Source: Lentisphaerota bacterium
GTDB taxonomy: Bacteria; Verrucomicrobiota; Kiritimatiellia; JAAZAB01
Length of the DNA stretch: 6,006 nt
Direction: 5' to 3'
Assembly (NCBI GenBank): GCA_016199105.1
Contig: JACQHI010000011.1
Location: 1 to 6,006, forward strand
Part shown: positions 4,771-6,006 of the stretch, piece by piece
How the letters are laid out: every line of letters starts with the position of its first letter
Position numbering within the stretch: position 1 is the first letter of the stretch
Translations under genes and position numbers: made by a program
Notes under the pieces: model-generated
Told to the model about the DNA's origin: nothing
The model's input: the letters and a program-made list of their open reading frames with translations, nothing else
The model's database searches: none

Positions 4771-5871
4771 ATGTCCGAAGACAAGCATCGCGACGAATCG
4801 GCGGAGCAACAGCGCAAGGCGCACGCGCATCGTCACAACGCCTCCGCGCCGCGGGAGCGCGGTCACGAGGATTGGCCGAACCGCCGGGAGTTCATCAAGC
4901 GTCTGGGCGCGGCGGCGGCGCTGGCGGGCGGGACGGGGTATTTGTGGCTTGCGCCCGAGACCTGGCCGTTGTCGCTGCGCGACCCGACGGGTGACCGGGG
5001 CAGGCCGCAACAGGCGGTGTTCCGCCTGAAGAATTTCCGCGTGGACGCCGCGCCCGGAGCGAAGGTGCTCGGCGTTGCGCGCGGCGGAAACTGGGAGCCC
5101 ATGCTCCGCATGGCCATCGCGGCCATCGGCGGCATCGGCCATTTCATTCGCAAGGGCGACGTGGTGTTGATCAAACCCAACGTGGCATTCGATCGGTCGC
5201 CGAAACTCGGCGCGACCACCAATCCGGAGGTGCTCGCCGCCCTGATCCGGCTTCTGTGGACGGCGGGCGCGGCGGAGATCCGCGTGACCGACAACCCGAT
5301 CGAGTCGCCGGAGAGTTGTTTCGTCAGGAGCGGCATTACCGAGGCCGCGCTCCGCAACGGGGCGAAGGTCGTCCTGCCCAGCCCGGCCGGCTTCGAGATG
5401 CTGGAGGTGCCGGGCGCACAGCGGATCGTCCGCTGGCCGTTTTTTTACCGGCCGTTCCGCGGCGCGGACAAGGTGATCGGCGTCGCGCCGGTCAAGGATC
5501 ACAATCTCTGCCACGCAAGCCTGTGCACGAAAAACTGGTACGGCTTGCTGGGCGGGCGCCGTAACCAATTTCATCAAGACATCCACACCCTTGTCGCCGA
5601 TCTCGCGCTGATGATCCGCCCCACGTTTGTCATCCTGGACGGTTCGCGGATTCTGATGAAAAACGGGCCGACCGGCGGCGATCTCTCGGACGTCGTGCCG
5701 GGCCGCACGTTGGTGGCGGCCACCGATCAGATTGCCGCGGACGCGTTTGGCTATTCGCAACTGCTGGGACGGACGGACGAGCTGCCGCAGTACCTGCTCA
5801 ATGCCCGCGCCCGCGGCCTTGGCGAATCGGATTGGCGCGCGGTGGCGATGAAGGAGGAACAAGTGGGATGA
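4771..5871 (+). CDS. Tat-signal DUF362 protein
   Basis: The 366-residue protein begins with a hydrophilic, His-rich stretch (1-36), then a twin-arginine signal: NRREFIKR with R38-R39, followed by a hydrophobic Ala/Gly/Leu segment (about 45-61). This indicates export of a folded protein by the Tat system. No lipobox or clear AxA cleavage site is obvious, so it may stay membrane-anchored. The rest fits DUF362 (PF04015): VVLIKPNV (131-138), GATTNPEVLAALIRLL (147-162), KDHN (242-245), TKNWYGLLGGRR (253-264) and ILDGSRI leading to NGPTGG (298-303). DUF362 is of unknown function and often occurs with, or fused to, 4Fe-4S ferredoxin domains. This copy has no ferredoxin cysteine motif; C247 and C252 are its only close cysteine pair. 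It overlaps the next gene by 4 bases, so an iron-sulfur partner encoded downstream is plausible but unseen. Confidence 0.9.
   Translation: MSEDKHRDESAEQQRKAHAHRHNASAPRERGHEDWPNRREFIKRLGAAAALAGGTGYLWLAPETWPLSLRDPTGDRGRPQQAVFRLKNFRVDAAPGAKVLGVARGGNWEPMLRMAIAAIGGIGHFIRKGDVVLIKPNVAFDRSPKLGATTNPEVLAALIRLLWTAGAAEIRVTDNPIESPESCFVRSGITEAALRNGAKVVLPSPAGFEMLEVPGAQRIVRWPFFYRPFRGADKVIGVAPVKDHNLCHASLCTKNWYGLLGGRRNQFHQDIHTLVADLALMIRPTFVILDGSRILMKNGPTGGDLSDVVPGRTLVAATDQIAADAFGYSQLLGRTDELPQYLLNARARGLGESDWRAVAMKEEQVG
5851..5857 (+). promoter_or_regulatory. Strong ribosome binding site of the window-end gene
   Basis: AAGGAGG, a full Shine-Dalgarno match, lies 10 bases before the ATG at 5868, inside the last codons of the DUF362 gene. 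With the ATGA stop-start overlap it makes the start of the partial gene very likely. Confidence 0.8.
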
Positions 5872-6006
5872 GTGAAACGAAAAGTCAGACCGGCGGCGTG
5901 GCCGGGCCGCCCATGCCTCCGCCCAAAGTCTATTTTGCGAAGGAACCCCGGGGCAAACATGGCGTCAAAGCTCCGGTCTGGATGCGCGCGTTTCGGATCA
6001 CACGGA
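5868..6006 (+). CDS. Partial protein of unknown function, N-terminus only
   Basis: Only 46 codons are present before the window ends. The start is well supported by the AAGGAGG site and by an ATGA overlap with the DUF362 stop, which implies co-translation. The visible part is polar and Pro/Gly-rich (MSETKSQTGGVAGPPMPPPK), then basic, and ends in WMRAFRITR. A basic, Trp/Phe-containing end like this often comes just before a first membrane helix, and in DUF362 neighbourhoods the next gene is often a membrane polyferredoxin of NapH/NosR type. That identity is inference; no cysteine is present in the visible part. Confidence 0.75.
   Translation, partial: MSETKSQTGGVAGPPMPPPKVYFAKEPRGKHGVKAPVWMRAFRITR

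Noticed and set aside
4585..5862. A 425-codon open frame on the minus strand
   Set aside because: It is antisense to the DUF362 gene, which has clear motifs, a Tat signal and a ribosome site. The antisense translation is Arg/Ala/His-rich with no recognisable domain.

Overview
The window is visibly GC-rich bacterial DNA made of two divergent gene blocks on either side of a tRNA gene. No insertion sequence, CRISPR array or phage gene is visible, and no gene looks broken. The largest stretch without a gene is the 129 bases between the tRNA and the rightward block. The lineage cannot be fixed from this piece alone. Two things make the PVC group (Planctomycetota, Verrucomicrobiota, Kiritimatiellota) or a neighbouring uncultured phylum a reasonable guess: a conserved hypothetical zinc-ribbon protein beside pgsA, and Tat-exported DUF362 plus DUF6599-like proteins. 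That placement is inference.

Leftward block (minus strand, about 3540 down to 68). The order of transcription is a promoter-like sequence, tRNA-Arg(CCT), a membrane-anchored TPR protein, rimO (ribosomal protein S12 methylthiotransferase), pgsA (phosphatidylglycerophosphate synthase) and a small zinc-ribbon protein of unknown function. Spacing is tight: 38 bases from tRNA to TPR gene, 5 bases from TPR gene to rimO, 60 bases from rimO to pgsA, and an 8-base overlap between pgsA and the zinc-ribbon gene. No terminator is visible between the members, so one operon is likely. Its contents are housekeeping: translation (tRNA, S12 modification), membrane lipid synthesis and probably envelope or secretion upkeep (TPR protein).

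Rightward block (plus strand, 3597 to the window end). A protein with one N-terminal membrane segment, resembling DUF6599, is followed after 31 bases by a Tat-signal DUF362 protein. That gene overlaps, through an ATGA junction, a third gene cut off by the window edge. The likely theme is a membrane-associated or exported module with a redox flavour, because DUF362 proteins are often found with iron-sulfur proteins. No member has a known reaction, so this block and the zinc-ribbon gene are the least understood parts of the window.

The first 67 bases hold only two small inverted repeats and no supportable gene.
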